A stretch of 64,000 bases of DNA. Source: Streptococcus gordonii. GTDB taxonomy: Bacteria; Bacillota; Bacilli; Lactobacillales; Streptococcaceae. The DNA is taken from positions 320,875-384,874 of the forward strand of contig NZ_LQWV01000012.1 of assembly GCF_001553855.1 (NCBI RefSeq). Reading direction: 5' to 3'. Position numbers and translations under genes: made by a program. Positions 1-9,900 of the stretch are shown piece by piece. Below the pieces are notes generated by a model. That model saw only the letters and a list, made by a program, of their open reading frames with translations. It did not search any database and was not told the origin of the DNA. Each line of letters begins with the position of its first letter. The first letter of the stretch is position 1.

Positions 1-1
1 C

Positions 2-397
2 TTCCGCTTGGTACACTCTACAGTTGCGCCAGATACTCAAATCCACACTCACATGTGTTACTCAGAATTTACCGATATCATTCCAGCTATCGACAACATG
101 GATGCGGACGTGATTTCCTTTGAAGCAAGCCGTTCAAACCTTGAAATCTTGGATGAACTCAAAGCGAAGAATTTCCAAACAGAAGTGGGGCCAGGGGTTT
201 ACGATATCCACTCACCACGCGTGCCAAACGAAGGCGAAATCGATCACACCATCGAAGCTATCCTTGCCAAAGTCCCAAGTAAGAAAGTTTGGATCAACCC
301 TGACTGTGGTTTGAAAACACGTGGTATCCCAGAAACTAAAGCTAGCTTGGTGCGTCTAGTAGAGGCAGCAAAAGCAGCTAGACAACACTTGAAATAA
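2..397 (+). CDS. metE: Cobalamin-independent methionine synthase, C-terminal end (partial)
   Basis: C-terminal 131 residues of MetE; the rest lies off the left edge. MetE transfers the methyl group of 5-methyltetrahydropteroyltri-glutamate to homocysteine in the cytosol. The segment HTHMCYSEF carries the zinc-binding and catalytic His/Cys region, and NPDCGLKTR holds the conserved second zinc Cys near the C-terminus, both typical of MetE barrels. The frame is open from base 2 and ends with TAA. metF follows 137 bp downstream, the usual metE-metF pairing, since MetF makes the methyl donor MetE uses. The identification is secure; the upstream part cannot be assessed. Confidence 0.96.
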   Translation, partial: FRLVHSTVAPDTQIHTHMCYSEFTDIIPAIDNMDADVISFEASRSNLEILDELKAKNFQTEVGPGVYDIHSPRVPNEGEIDHTIEAILAKVPSKKVWINPDCGLKTRGIPETKASLVRLVEAAKAARQHLK

Positions 398-454
398 TCC
401 TCCTCTAACACAATCGTTTATTTTTATGGAGGGCAAACAGAAAATTTAAACCGG

Positions 455-500
455 AGCTGACAATCCTGCAGAAATTGTTCCTGTAGGATTGTTCTCAGCT
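455..500 (+). other. Intercistronic hairpin between metE and metF
   Basis: Arms at 455-471 and 481-500 pair over about 16 bp with one bulge and a loop of about 9 nt. No T-run follows, so it is a poor intrinsic terminator. It may stabilise or process the metEF message. The function is inferred only. Confidence 0.45.
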
Positions 501-534
501 TAGCGGTATATCACTGAAAGGAACTTTTTATTTT

Positions 535-1389
535 ATGGTTCGTCACCACACACCTAGTCTCTCATTTGAAGTATTTCCTCCCAATCCAGCAGTAGGCAAT
601 GAAAAAATAATCCAAGCTCTTCGGGAAATGCAGGATATTGCACCTCACTATATTAGTGTGACCGCTAGCAATAATAAATTTAATATAGAGGAGACAACGG
701 TTCGTTTGGCTGACTTCATCTATAATGATTTGAAGATTCCTACCATCGCTCACCTTCCAGCGGTCTATCTAACCAAGGAAATGGTCTCAGATACACTCCA
801 GGCTTTGGACAAGGTTGGTGTGCATAAGATTTTAGCTTTGAGAGGGGATATTTTCCCTGATGTAGCACCCAAGGATGATTTTAAGTATGCGACTGACTTA
901 ATTGAGTATATCAAGGAAGAAGCACCGCACTTTGATATCATCGGAGCCTGCTATCCGGAAGGTCATCCTGATTCGCCAGATCGTGTTTCTGATATCAGGA
1001 ATCTCAAGAAAAAAGTGGATGCTGGTTGCTCTAGTCTCGTCACTCAGCTGTTTTTTGACAATGATCGCTTCTATGATTTTCAGGAAAGATGTATTTTAGC
1101 AGGAATTGAAGTACCTATTCACGCAGGAATTATGCCTATTCTTAATCGAAATCAGGCTTTGCGTCTGCTTAAAACTTGTGAGAATATCAAACTTCCAAGA
1201 AAATTCCGAGCTATTCTGGATAAATACGAGCATGATCCAGAGTCTCTGAAATCTGCTGGCTTGGCCTATGCCATCGACCAAATTGTTGATCTGGTGACTC
1301 AAGATGTAGCGGGTGTTCATCTATATACCATGAACAATGCTGCAACTGCCCATCATATTTACCAGGCAACGCATACATTTTTCTCATAA
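535..1389 (+). CDS. metF: 5,10-methylenetetrahydrofolate reductase
   Basis: MetF reduces 5,10-methylene-THF to 5-methyl-THF with NAD(P)H and FAD, supplying MetE. At 284 aa it has the family length. The N-terminal SFEVFPP motif, HLPAVYLT, LALRGD, ACYPEGHP and VTQLFFDN run in the normal order of the MetF TIM barrel. The ATG at 535 is preceded by a purine-rich GAAAGGAAC about 12 nt upstream. It lies downstream of metE and probably shares its transcript through the 455-500 hairpin. No defect is seen. Confidence 0.96.
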   Translation: MVRHHTPSLSFEVFPPNPAVGNEKIIQALREMQDIAPHYISVTASNNKFNIEETTVRLADFIYNDLKIPTIAHLPAVYLTKEMVSDTLQALDKVGVHKILALRGDIFPDVAPKDDFKYATDLIEYIKEEAPHFDIIGACYPEGHPDSPDRVSDIRNLKKKVDAGCSSLVTQLFFDNDRFYDFQERCILAGIEVPIHAGIMPILNRNQALRLLKTCENIKLPRKFRAILDKYEHDPESLKSAGLAYAIDQIVDLVTQDVAGVHLYTMNNAATAHHIYQATHTFFS

Positions 1390-1393
1390 TATT

Positions 1394-1467
1394 AACCCCC
1401 TATCCCTTATTTTTCTCAGACTGATTGATATTTAGCATGGTCTGGAAGAGAGGGGATTTTTTAGTCT
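1394..1467 (+). terminator. Candidate terminator after metF
   Basis: A long imperfect hairpin: a C-rich left arm just after the metF stop and CAGAC near 1420 pair with GTCTG and GAGAGGGG near 1440-1458, followed by ATTTTTTAG. The T-run supports termination; the stem is interrupted. Confidence 0.55.
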
Positions 1468-1517
1468 CTGTAAGTTTTTATTTATGCATGTTCTTGGTTG
1501 TTTTTGATCTCGGAGTA

Positions 1518-1531
1518 TGAAATTGCTTACA
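1518..1531 (+). promoter_or_regulatory. Candidate cre (CcpA) site upstream of phosphoketolase
   Basis: TGAAATTGCTTACA matches the consensus TGWNANCGNTNWCA at 13 of 14 positions (T for the first C). It sits about 60 bp upstream of the putative -35, a position at which CcpA activates other overflow-metabolism genes. Binding is inferred. Confidence 0.45.
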
Positions 1532-1580
1532 TTTCTTATAAATCAGCTGAAACAGATTATTTTATATAAAGTTAATTAAA

Positions 1581-1611
1581 TTGTTTCATATTCCAAAAAG
1601 TATGGTAGAAT
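1581..1611 (+). promoter_or_regulatory. Candidate promoter for phosphoketolase
   Basis: TTGTTT (1581-1586) and TAGAAT (1606-1611) are separated by 19 bp, slightly long. An alternative -35 starting at 1584 gives 16 bp. Transcription from here would create a leader of about 225 nt before the gene at 1845. Confidence 0.45.
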
Positions 1612-1791
1612 GGTAACATAGGAGTTTTAAATCTTATTGGTTAACTTCTTTTATATCACACCTATACTTCTACTAGATACAACCTCCTGACCCAATAGAG
1701 TATGGAAGTGAAAGAGGGAAAATTAAACAGCTAAATGTTTTATTTTTTGCACTTTTCAGGGGAGATCTTGGGAGAGACCAGGTGTAGATTC

Positions 1792-1830
1792 ATGTTTAGG
1801 GACTTAGCTATGGCTAATCAACCCAAATAG
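1792..1830 (+). other. Possible 12-codon upstream ORF in the phosphoketolase leader
   Basis: ATG at 1792 opens [12 protein letters not shown] and stops at TAG 1828-1830, 14 nt before the phosphoketolase ATG. A weak AGGTG lies 8 nt upstream. It could be a leader peptide or chance; there is no independent support for translation. Confidence 0.25.
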
Positions 1831-1844
1831 AAAGGCGAGGAAAC

Positions 1845-4229
1845 ATGACAACAGATTATAATTCTAAGGCTTATTTAGAAAAAGTTGATGCTTGGTGGCG
1901 TGCTGCTAACTATATTTCAGCGGCTCAAATGTACCTAAAAGACAATCCACTTTTGAAACGCGATGTGGTAGCTAATGATCTAAAGGCTCACCCAATCGGA
2001 CACTGGGGAACTGTTCCAGGACAAAACTTCATCTACGCTCACTTGAACCGGACGATTAATAAATATGACCTAGATATGTTCTACATTGAAGGACCTGGTC
2101 ATGGTGGTCAGGTAATGGTTTCAAACTCATACCTCGACGGCTCATATACAGAGTTAAATCCAAATATTCCTCAAAACGAAGAAGGCTTCAAACATTTGTG
2201 CAAGATCTTCTCATTCCCAGGGGGGATCGCTTCTCACGCGGCACCTGAAACACCAGGTTCTATCCATGAAGGTGGAGAACTCGGTTATGCCCTATCTCAT
2301 GCAGCAGGAGCTATCTTAGATAATCCAGATGTGATTGCAGCAACTGTTATCGGTGATGGTGAAGGGGAAACTGGTCCATTGATGGCAGGTTGGTTGTCAA
2401 ATACTTTTATCAACCCTGTTAATGACGGTGCTATTCTTCCAATTTTCTATCTTAACGGTGGTAAAATTCACAACCCAACTATCTTTGAACGTAAAACAGA
2501 CGAAGAATTGACCTTGTTCTTTGAAGGTTTAGGTTGGAAGCCTATTTTTGCTGATGTAACAGCTGTTTCAGAAAATCATGAAGCTGCTCATGCTCTTTTT
2601 GCGGCTAAATTGGACGAAGCAATCGAAGAAATTAAGAAAGTCCAAGCTGAAGCTCGTAAAGGATCAGCTGAAGAAGCAACTCAAGCTATTTTCCCAGTAT
2701 TGGTTGCCCGCATTCCAAAAGGATGGACTGGTCCTAAGTCATGGGAAGGTACTCCAATCGAAGGTGGTTTCCGTGCTCACCAAGTGCCAATTCCAGTAGA
2801 TGCTCACCATATGGAGCATGTTGATGCCCTTCTTGATTGGTTGAAATCTTACCGTCCAGAAGAATTGTTTGATGAGTCTGGAAAAGTCTTGCCTGAAATC
2901 GCTGCGATTGCACCGAAAGGTGACCGCCGTATGGCTATGAACCCAATCACTAATGCTGGTGTTATCAAACCAATGGACACTGCTGATTGGAAGAAACACG
3001 CCCTTAAGTTTGAAACTCCAGGTGAGATCGTGGCTCAAGACATGATTGAGTTTGGTAAATATGCTGCTGATTTGGTAGATGCTAACCCAGATAACTTCCG
3101 TATCTTTGGTCCTGACGAAACAAAATCAAACCGTCTGCAGGAAGTCTTTACTCGTACTAGCCGTCAATGGTTGGGCCGTATGAGACCTGAATACGATGAA
3201 GCTTTGAGCCCAGCAGGTCGTGTTATTGACTCACAATTGTCAGAGCACCAGGCTGAAGGTATGTTAGAAGGTTACGTCTTGACTGGTCGTCATGGCTTCT
3301 TCGCATCTTACGAATCATTCCTTCGTGTAGTAGATTCAATGGTGACACAACACTTCAAATGGTTGCGTAAATGTAAGACTCATACTACATGGCGTAAGAA
3401 CTACCCAGCCTTGAACTTGATTGCAACTTCAACAGTATTCCAACAAGACCATAATGGTTATACTCACCAAGATCCAGGTATCTTGACTCACTTGGCAGAG
3501 AAAACTCCAGAGTATATCCGCGAATACTTGCCTGCAGATACAAACAGCTTATTGGCTGTTATGGATAAAGCCTTCAAGGCAGAAGACAAGGTTAACTTGA
3601 TTGTTACTTCAAAACACCCACGTCCGCAATTCTACTCAGCTGAAGAAGCAGAAGAATTGGTACGTGAAGGTTACAAGGTTATTGACTGGGCTTCAACTGT
3701 GTCTAACAATGAAGAGCCTGATGTTGTCTTTGCAGCAGCAGGAACTGAGCCAAACTTAGAAGCTCTTGCGGCAGTATCTATTCTCCACAAGGCCTTTCCA
3801 GAGCTTAAGATTCGCTTTGTTAACGTGGTTGATATCTTGAAATTACGCCATCCATCTGTAGATGTGCGTGGACTTTCAGACGAAGAATTCGACAAAGTGT
3901 TCACAACAGATAAGCCAGTCATCTTTGCTTTCCATGGCTATGAAGGAATGATTCGTGACATCTTCTTTAACCGTCACAACCACAACCTTCGTGTTCACGG
4001 TTACCGTGAAAATGGAGACATCACTACTCCGTTTGATATGCGTGTTATGTCAGAATTGGATCGCTTCCACTTGGCTCAAGATGCAGCAAATGCAGCACTT
4101 GGTGAAGATGCAGCTGTCTTCTCTGCTAAAATGGATGAGACGGTGGCTTACCACAATGCTTACATCCGTGAAAATGGTGATGATATCCCAGAAGTTCAAA
4201 ACTGGAAATGGGAAAACATCAACAAATAA
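1845..4229 (+). CDS. xfp: Xylulose-5-phosphate/fructose-6-phosphate phosphoketolase
   Basis: This ThDP enzyme cleaves xylulose-5-P (and usually fructose-6-P) with phosphate to acetyl-P plus glyceraldehyde-3-P or erythrose-4-P in the cytosol. The 794 aa length is typical. The family signature [10 protein letters not shown] is near residue 50, followed by [16 protein letters not shown] and the ThDP/Mg motif [10 protein letters not shown] near residue 170; [16 protein letters not shown] chemistry is represented by [13 protein letters not shown] near 545. The ATG follows AAGGCGAGG at normal spacing. Monocistronic, with a strong terminator at 4235-4263. A candidate cre and a long leader suggest carbon-source control. 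No frameshift or missing motif. Confidence 0.97.
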   Translation: MTTDYNSKAYLEKVDAWWRAANYISAAQMYLKDNPLLKRDVVANDLKAHPIGHWGTVPGQNFIYAHLNRTINKYDLDMFYIEGPGHGGQVMVSNSYLDGSYTELNPNIPQNEEGFKHLCKIFSFPGGIASHAAPETPGSIHEGGELGYALSHAAGAILDNPDVIAATVIGDGEGETGPLMAGWLSNTFINPVNDGAILPIFYLNGGKIHNPTIFERKTDEELTLFFEGLGWKPIFADVTAVSENHEAAHALFAAKLDEAIEEIKKVQAEARKGSAEEATQAIFPVLVARIPKGWTGPKSWEGTPIEGGFRAHQVPIPVDAHHMEHVDALLDWLKSYRPEELFDESGKVLPEIAAIAPKGDRRMAMNPITNAGVIKPMDTADWKKHALKFETPGEIVAQDMIEFGKYAADLVDANPDNFRIFGPDETKSNRLQEVFTRTSRQWLGRMRPEYDEALSPAGRVIDSQLSEHQAEGMLEGYVLTGRHGFFASYESFLRVVDSMVTQHFKWLRKCKTHTTWRKNYPALNLIATSTVFQQDHNGYTHQDPGILTHLAEKTPEYIREYLPADTNSLLAVMDKAFKAEDKVNLIVTSKHPRPQFYSAEEAEELVREGYKVIDWASTVSNNEEPDVVFAAAGTEPNLEALAAVSILHKAFPELKIRFVNVVDILKLRHPSVDVRGLSDEEFDKVFTTDKPVIFAFHGYEGMIRDIFFNRHNHNLRVHGYRENGDITTPFDMRVMSELDRFHLAQDAANAALGEDAAVFSAKMDETVAYHNAYIRENGDDIPEVQNWKWENINK

Positions 4230-4234
4230 GATTT

Positions 4235-4264
4235 AAAAGGCTTGGAATTTTTTCCAGCCTTTTC
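4235..4264 (+). terminator. Intrinsic terminator of phosphoketolase gene
   Basis: AAAAGGCTTGGAA pairs with TTCCAGCCTTTT across a short T-rich loop and is followed by TTCTTGTT. It lies directly after the stop codon. Confidence 0.8.
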
Positions 4265-4453
4265 TTGTTGATTCGAGAAGTAAATTATTTAAATAAATCA
4301 TAGAATAGTATTAGAATCTCTAATTATTTCACAAGAAAAGGCTTTCAAATAAGTATATAATAGAAGAAAACTAGAAAACTTCACTAAAACAAGTTAATCT
4401 AAAGTGATAAAATCTACAGATTTTGCAATAAAAACCAGAAAACAGGGAGCTTT

Positions 4454-5296
4454 ATGACGAGAAAAATTATCTTTCTGGATGTGGACGGGACCCTTATCGA
4501 CTATGATAATCATATACCGAAGTCTGCTGTACTTGCCGTTCGCCGAGCGCGGGAGAAGGGGCACCTAGTCTATGTCTGCACAGGTCGTAGCAAGGCTGAG
4601 ATGCCGCCGGAATTTTGGGATATTGGCTTTGATGGTATGATTGGTGGCAACGGTTCTTATGTGGAGCATGAGGGGCAGGTTATTCTGCACCAGCTGATTC
4701 CGCGAGATGTCGCTAAGAGGCTAGTGGACTGGCTTCAGGAGCGGGGGCTAGAGTTTTACCTGGAGAGTAATAATGGCCTCTTTGCCAGCAGGGGCTTCCG
4801 CGAAGCAGCACGACCAGTGCTTCAGACCTACGTCCTTGGAAAAGGTGCTAAGCCAGAAGAAGTCGTAAATATGGAGGCTGAAGAAGCCCTTCACGGCCTG
4901 GTCTATGGAGGAGAGCTCTATCGAGACGACCTGAATAAAGTCAGCTTTATCCTTAAGAGCTACCAAGACCATCTGGACTCTAAGGTAGCTTTTCCTGAGC
5001 TTAAGGCGGGTACTTGGGGAGGCAAGGGGGAGCATGCACTCTTTGGCGACTTAGGAGTCAAAGATATTACCAAGGCGCATGCCATTGAGGTTCTGCTGAA
5101 GCATCTTCATGCTGATAGGTCGGATACTCTGGCTTTTGGCGATGCCAAGGTTGATATTCCTATGCTGGACTATTGTCAGGTCGGCGTTGCTATGGGAAAT
5201 GGCGGAGCAGAAATCAAGGCCATGGCCGATCTGGTGACAGACTCTGTCAGTCAAGACGGTCTCTACAAGGCCTTTGAAAAGTTAGAACTCATCTAA
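4454..5296 (+). CDS. Cof-type HAD-IIB family phosphatase
   Basis: 280 aa. HAD motif I, FLDVDGTLIDYD, holds the nucleophile and general acid Asp near residues 9-11. VCTGRS is motif II, and the C-terminal FGDAKVDIPML and VGVAMGNGGAEIK are motif IV and the Cof tail. This class dephosphorylates small sugar or nucleotide phosphates in the cytosol; the exact substrate cannot be read from sequence. It is the first gene of a three-gene run with two histidine phosphatases 11 bp downstream, so the three are probably co-transcribed. Codon use looks more GC-rich than the pel operon. The ATG follows AGGGAGC. Confidence 0.9.
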   Translation: MTRKIIFLDVDGTLIDYDNHIPKSAVLAVRRAREKGHLVYVCTGRSKAEMPPEFWDIGFDGMIGGNGSYVEHEGQVILHQLIPRDVAKRLVDWLQERGLEFYLESNNGLFASRGFREAARPVLQTYVLGKGAKPEEVVNMEAEEALHGLVYGGELYRDDLNKVSFILKSYQDHLDSKVAFPELKAGTWGGKGEHALFGDLGVKDITKAHAIEVLLKHLHADRSDTLAFGDAKVDIPMLDYCQVGVAMGNGGAEIKAMADLVTDSVSQDGLYKAFEKLELI

Positions 5297-5307
5297 AGGA
5301 GATATGA

Positions 5308-5904
5308 ATGATGGCAAAAACTCTTTATCTGATGCGGCACGGGCAGACGCTTTTTAATCTGCGTCATAAGGTGCAGGGCTGGTGTGATGCTCCTCTGACC
5401 GATTTTGGTATTTATCAGGCCAAGGTGGCAGGGAAATATTTTAAGGATGCGGGTATTACTTTTGATGATGCATATAGCTCTACTCAAGAGCGGGCCTGTG
5501 ATACCTTGGAATTGGTAACGGACGGTAAGATTCCTTATAAGCGTGTCAAGGGACTCAAGGAGTGGAACTTTGGCACCTTTGAAGGGGAAAGTGAAGACCT
5601 CAATCCGCCCCTGCCTTACGGAGATTTCTTTGTAACCTATGGCGGTGAATCACAGGATCAGGTGCAGGAGCGTATGGCGTCGACCATTCTCCAGCTCATG
5701 CAAGAGACAGATGGTCAGTCTGTGCTCATGGTCTCCCATGGCGGATCTATGGCTAATTTTGCCAGAGCTTGGCAGAAAAACTGGCGTCTGGATGATTTAG
5801 GTCACATGACCAACTGCGGTATCTTGAAGTTTACTTTTGAAGATGACCAATTTTACTTAGAAGAAGCCATTGGTCACGATTTTAGCGACTGGGAGGGAAA
5901 ATGA
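5308..5904 (+). CDS. Histidine phosphatase family protein (phosphoglycerate-mutase-like), copy 1
   Basis: 198 aa. The LMRHGQT motif near the N-terminus carries the phosphorylated His. The sequence SSTQERACDTLEL supplies the second phosphate-binding Arg, and MVSHGGSM the conserved C-terminal His. Such proteins dephosphorylate small metabolites; the true substrate is unknown. AAAGGAG sits just upstream, and ATG at 5308 or the adjacent ATG at 5311 could start it. Its last bases overlap the start of the next, related gene (ATGA), implying translational coupling and an ancestral tandem duplication. Confidence 0.9.
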   Translation: MMAKTLYLMRHGQTLFNLRHKVQGWCDAPLTDFGIYQAKVAGKYFKDAGITFDDAYSSTQERACDTLELVTDGKIPYKRVKGLKEWNFGTFEGESEDLNPPLPYGDFFVTYGGESQDQVQERMASTILQLMQETDGQSVLMVSHGGSMANFARAWQKNWRLDDLGHMTNCGILKFTFEDDQFYLEEAIGHDFSDWEGK

Positions 5905-6512
5905 AAGATTTATATTTGATGCGGCACGGCCAGACTTTTTTCAACCAAGAAGACTTGGTGCAGGGAGCTAGCGATTCTCCTTTGACAGAACTGGGGCAGG
6001 ATCAAGCCCGGCAGGCAGGAGCTTATTTGAAAGAGCGGGGCATTCGTTTTGGTCAGCTCTACTCGTCCACCCAGGAGCGGGCTTCTGATACCTTGGAACT
6101 TGTCTCTGGCCGGACCGACTATACTCGTCTCAAAGGTATTAAAGAATGGAACTTTGGTCTCTTTGAAGCCCAGCCTGAACGCCTGCAGCCGAAATTTCGG
6201 CCGGGAGCGACCTCTTTTGAAGACCTCTTCGTCCCTTATGGTGGAGAAGGTGTGGACCAAGTCGGTGAGCGCATGCTGGTCACTCTGACTGAGGTCATGG
6301 AGCAGGCAGGAGCAGAGCCAGTCTTGGCTGTTAGTCACGGCGGTGCCATGTGGGCCTTTTATCTCAAGATTGCAGCTCAAGCTCTGGATCCTAAGGTGCG
6401 CTTTGGCAACTGCGCCATCTGCCATTACCATTATGAGCAGGGACACTTTAATCTGGCAGAAGTCATTGACCCGTTGACGGGTAGTGTGTATGAGTGTGAA
6501 ACTTCTCTTTGA
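5901..6512 (+). CDS. Histidine phosphatase family protein, copy 2
   Basis: 203 aa paralogue of the preceding gene: LMRHGQTFFN, the shared SSTQERASDTLEL, KEWNFGLFE and VSHGGAM align block by block with copy 1. The ATG overlaps the copy 1 stop by 4 bp. The catalytic His and Arg positions are retained, so both copies look active. The middle region differs (an extra stretch after residue 90), which may mean a different substrate. A clear terminator follows at 6579-6612. Confidence 0.9.
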   Translation: MKDLYLMRHGQTFFNQEDLVQGASDSPLTELGQDQARQAGAYLKERGIRFGQLYSSTQERASDTLELVSGRTDYTRLKGIKEWNFGLFEAQPERLQPKFRPGATSFEDLFVPYGGEGVDQVGERMLVTLTEVMEQAGAEPVLAVSHGGAMWAFYLKIAAQALDPKVRFGNCAICHYHYEQGHFNLAEVIDPLTGSVYECETSL

Positions 6513-6578
6513 CTATAAAAAGAGAGAATAAGTACGGAAAAAGATCAGACTCAAGTTCCTTTTCTAGATATAAAATAC

Positions 6579-6612
6579 AGTCCTTAGAAATAATATTCTA
6601 AGGACTTTTTAT
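6579..6612 (+). terminator. Intrinsic terminator of the phosphatase operon
   Basis: AGTCCTTAGAA and TTCTAAGGACT form an 11-bp perfect stem with a 7-nt loop, followed by TTTTTATTT. Confidence 0.88.
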
Positions 6613-6886
6613 TTATCTCTCATCGAAAAGTGTTAAATGAAAATGAGAGTTAGATTATTTTCATATTGTAAACAGTCTCTTTAGTCCCATTTTTTTGAAA
6701 TTGGCTTGTAGTTGATCTAGATTCTATCTAATGGATTTGTAAATTTAAATGAGAGAAAAATAGCGAGAAATTCCTTATTTATGAGGCTTCTAAGGGGATT
6801 TCTGAACTAATTTCTATTATTTTTCTAAGATTAATTGTCAGAAATATTAATATTATATTACACTCATATATTTCTACTAATTTTCA

Positions 6887-6915
6887 TTGACTTTAAAACA
6901 TAGAAAGACTACAAT
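6887..6915 (+). promoter_or_regulatory. Promoter of first wall protease gene
   Basis: TTGACT (6887-6892), 17 bp, TACAAT (6910-6915): a near-consensus sigma-A promoter. It fixes transcription start near 6922, so the gene cannot begin at the upstream TTG that opens the same frame. The rest of 6513-6886 is AT-rich and holds only the preceding terminator. Confidence 0.75.
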
Positions 6916-6923
6916 GAAGCCGA

Positions 6924-6937
6924 GGCAAGCGCTTACA
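6924..6937 (+). promoter_or_regulatory. Candidate cre (CcpA) site at the protease promoter
   Basis: GGCAAGCGCTTACA matches the cre consensus at 12 of 14 positions, including the central CG. It lies at or just after the predicted transcription start, where bound CcpA would block transcription. This suggests repression of the protease when preferred sugars are available. Confidence 0.5.
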
Positions 6938-6958
6938 ATTTATATAGGAGGTCCAATT

Positions 6959-9900
6959 ATGAGAAACGACAGACAACAACGCTTCTCTTTTCGCAAATAT
7001 TCAGTTGGCTTAGTATCCGTGGTAGTCGGATGCCTTTTTTATAGTCCAACTGTCTTGGCCCAAGAATCAGGAGTAAATCCACAACTGGAGCCACCAGCAA
7101 TCGTCGAACAGAGTTCCGAACTTGTGAAGAAAGAAGATTCAAAGTTGGAACAGCCAGAGTTAGCACCTTCAGAGGCAGATACAAGGAGTCAGGAGTTGCC
7201 TCGCTCTGAAACGCAGAGTGAAACAACAAAGACAGATGGTGAAGGAGACAAGACCCAGGTTGCTGATTCTGTCGTCAATGAAAATGGACAAGAAAATAAA
7301 GCATCGGAGGAAAATCCCGATAAGGAAATATCGCCTAATCAAAATAAGATAGATTCAGAAACTACAAAGAAAGAAGTGACACAGGAGCCTAAAAAGAATG
7401 ATTCAGAAGCAAGAAAAAATGATGCAAATGTTGAGTCAGATATTGCGAATAAAGTAGATGAGGAGGCCCGTGTTCAAGCCGTAGTCCGTCTGGCAGGAGA
7501 AAAAAAGGAGACACCAGTAGGAGCTACACAAATTGAAGCTCGTATGCATGAAAATCAACCAATCAAAGCTGCGGTCTTAAAGGAATTGGACGAAAAAGGA
7601 ATCCAATATAAGAAATTAGCAGATTTTGATCTGATTTTTAATGGTTTTGTCTTAGAAACAAGCTATAAGGAAGCTTTGAAGATTCGCCAGGTAGCCAGAG
7701 TTGAAAAAGTTGACATCACACCTCTTTCAACTGCCAACACTCCTCAAGATCTTCCTAAGAAACAAAATACCTTGTTGCCAACCAAGGTTAGTGATGAAAA
7801 TGAACTAATCAATCTCCAACCATTATGGGATAAGGGGATAAAAGGACAAGGACGTATCGTCGCAGTTCTTGACACTGGTCTTGATTACGAACATAACTTC
7901 TTTAGTTTGACAGACAAAAGCAAGGCCAAATACCAGAATAAAGAACAAATGGAAGCTGCTATGAAAAAAGCAGGAATTACCTATGGTAAATGGTATAACG
8001 ATAAGGTGGTTTATGCTTATAACTATTCTGATATGAATGATGAGATCAAAGAGGACGATCCTCGCTCACACGGAACTCACGTAGCCGGTTCAGCAGTTGG
8101 AAATGCGACTAAACCAGCTCCGACTGGAGAACTGCTTAAAGGGGTGGCTCCAGAAGCGCAACTGATGTTTATGCGGGTCTTTTCAGATAAGAAAGGAATG
8201 ACTGAGCAGGGCTTTATCGTTGCAAAAGCTGTGGAAGATGCCGTTAAGCTTGGAGCAGACACAATCAATATGAGTTTCGGTGGCATTAGTGGTTCAGAAG
8301 CTGATACCAATCCTCTTACTCGACAAGCCTTTGAATTTGCTAGAAAGTCAGGTGTTGTCATAAATGCTGCAGCAGGAAATTATGCTGTGAATGGATATTG
8401 GCAAGCCAAACCAAAAGCAGATGCTCCTGATACAGGAACAATCGACGAACCAGCCATTGAAAATGGCGTTTTAGCAATCGGAGCCTTTAATAATAAAATC
8501 GACCATGTGACAAAGATTCGCTTGGAAATCCCTGCCTTAAAAGATAAGAAAGAATTCCAGAATGGTCTTGTTGATTTACCGGTCTATCGGCTCATTTTCC
8601 CTGTTGAAGGTCCGCAGTCTTATGTCCATGTTGAAAAAGGTGGTGAAGAAGCTTACCGGACAGCTTCTGTCAAAGGAAAAATTGCTTTAGTTGAGAGTGG
8701 TGGCGATGTTACGGATGAAGATAAGGTAAACTCCCTTCGTCAAGCTGGTGCCAAAGGGGTTTTGGTTTATCAAAATGAGGAACAAGGAGACCAGCTACAA
8801 AATCTTCCAATGGGCTATTGGGGTTCCTTCTATCCTGTCAGTGTGCTAGGACATAGTTTAGGTAAAGAATTAGCTGCGCATGCAGGTGAGTATAAGCTGA
8901 CTTTCCATCAAGAGGTCAAAAAGGTTCCTTATAGTGAAGCCGATAAGATGCTCTACTTCACAGGTTGGGGACTGTCAACAGAAGGAAAACTGAAGCCGGA
9001 TGTAACCTTGCCAGGTGGTATGATTTATTCTGCTATTCCGAACGGTTCTTACGACATGGATGGTGGGACTAGTATGGCAACTCCTCATGCTGCTGGGGCA
9101 ACAGCCTTGATTAAGCAAGCATTAGAAGAAAGATTCCCGCAATATAGTCCAGAGCAAATTCATACCTTGCTTCGTCAACTGGTTATGAGTACAGCTAAAC
9201 CTCACAAGGACAAGGAAAGCAATACCTATTCTTCAGTCCGCCAACAAGGTTCCGGTCTAATGGACGCTGCGGGAGCTGCTTTTGGCAATCTGTATGTAAC
9301 TGGAAAAGGGACGGATAGTAGTCTGACACTTGGAAATGTTAAAGATAGCTTTACTTTCGAGGTGACTGTTCATAACTTGGCTAATCAAGCCCAAGAACTC
9401 AGCTACCATACTGTTGTTAATACAGATCAGGTTGAAAATGGTCGTATTACGCTTCAAATGCGTCAGCTACTGGACCAAAAAGGTGATAAGACTGTCCTTG
9501 TACCTCCAATGGGTAGTGTGACAATTCCGATTAAGATTAATACGAGCGCCTATACCAAAGAATTATCCCAACAAATGAAGAATGGCTATTTCCTAGAAGG
9601 TTTCGTTTTCTTCAAGGATGCTAAGACGCAAAAAGATTTAGTGAGTCTTCCATATATTGGCTTTAAAGGACATTACCAAGACCTACCTGGTATCGAAAAG
9701 CCAGTTTATGAATTTACTGGTAAGGAAAAACCTTTCTATTACTATCAAGATGAGAAAGTGGAAAATCCAGTCAAGGATCCGGGAAATCATTTTACTGCTT
9801 TAGTTAGCTCTATTCGTAGAGATGGCAAGAAAGAGCAGGTTGTTCTTGGTGAAACAGACGGTAAATACGATGGTAACGCCTTGGTATTCTCTCCAAATGG

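Noticed and set aside
5910..6446. 178-codon ORF antisense to histidine phosphatase 2
   Set aside because: No SD, no recognisable motif, and the sense strand encodes an intact enzyme.
6887..6958. Upstream TTG extension of the first wall protease
   Set aside because: It begins in the -35 box and spans the -10 and cre; the YSIRK signal peptide and AGGAGG fit ATG 6959.
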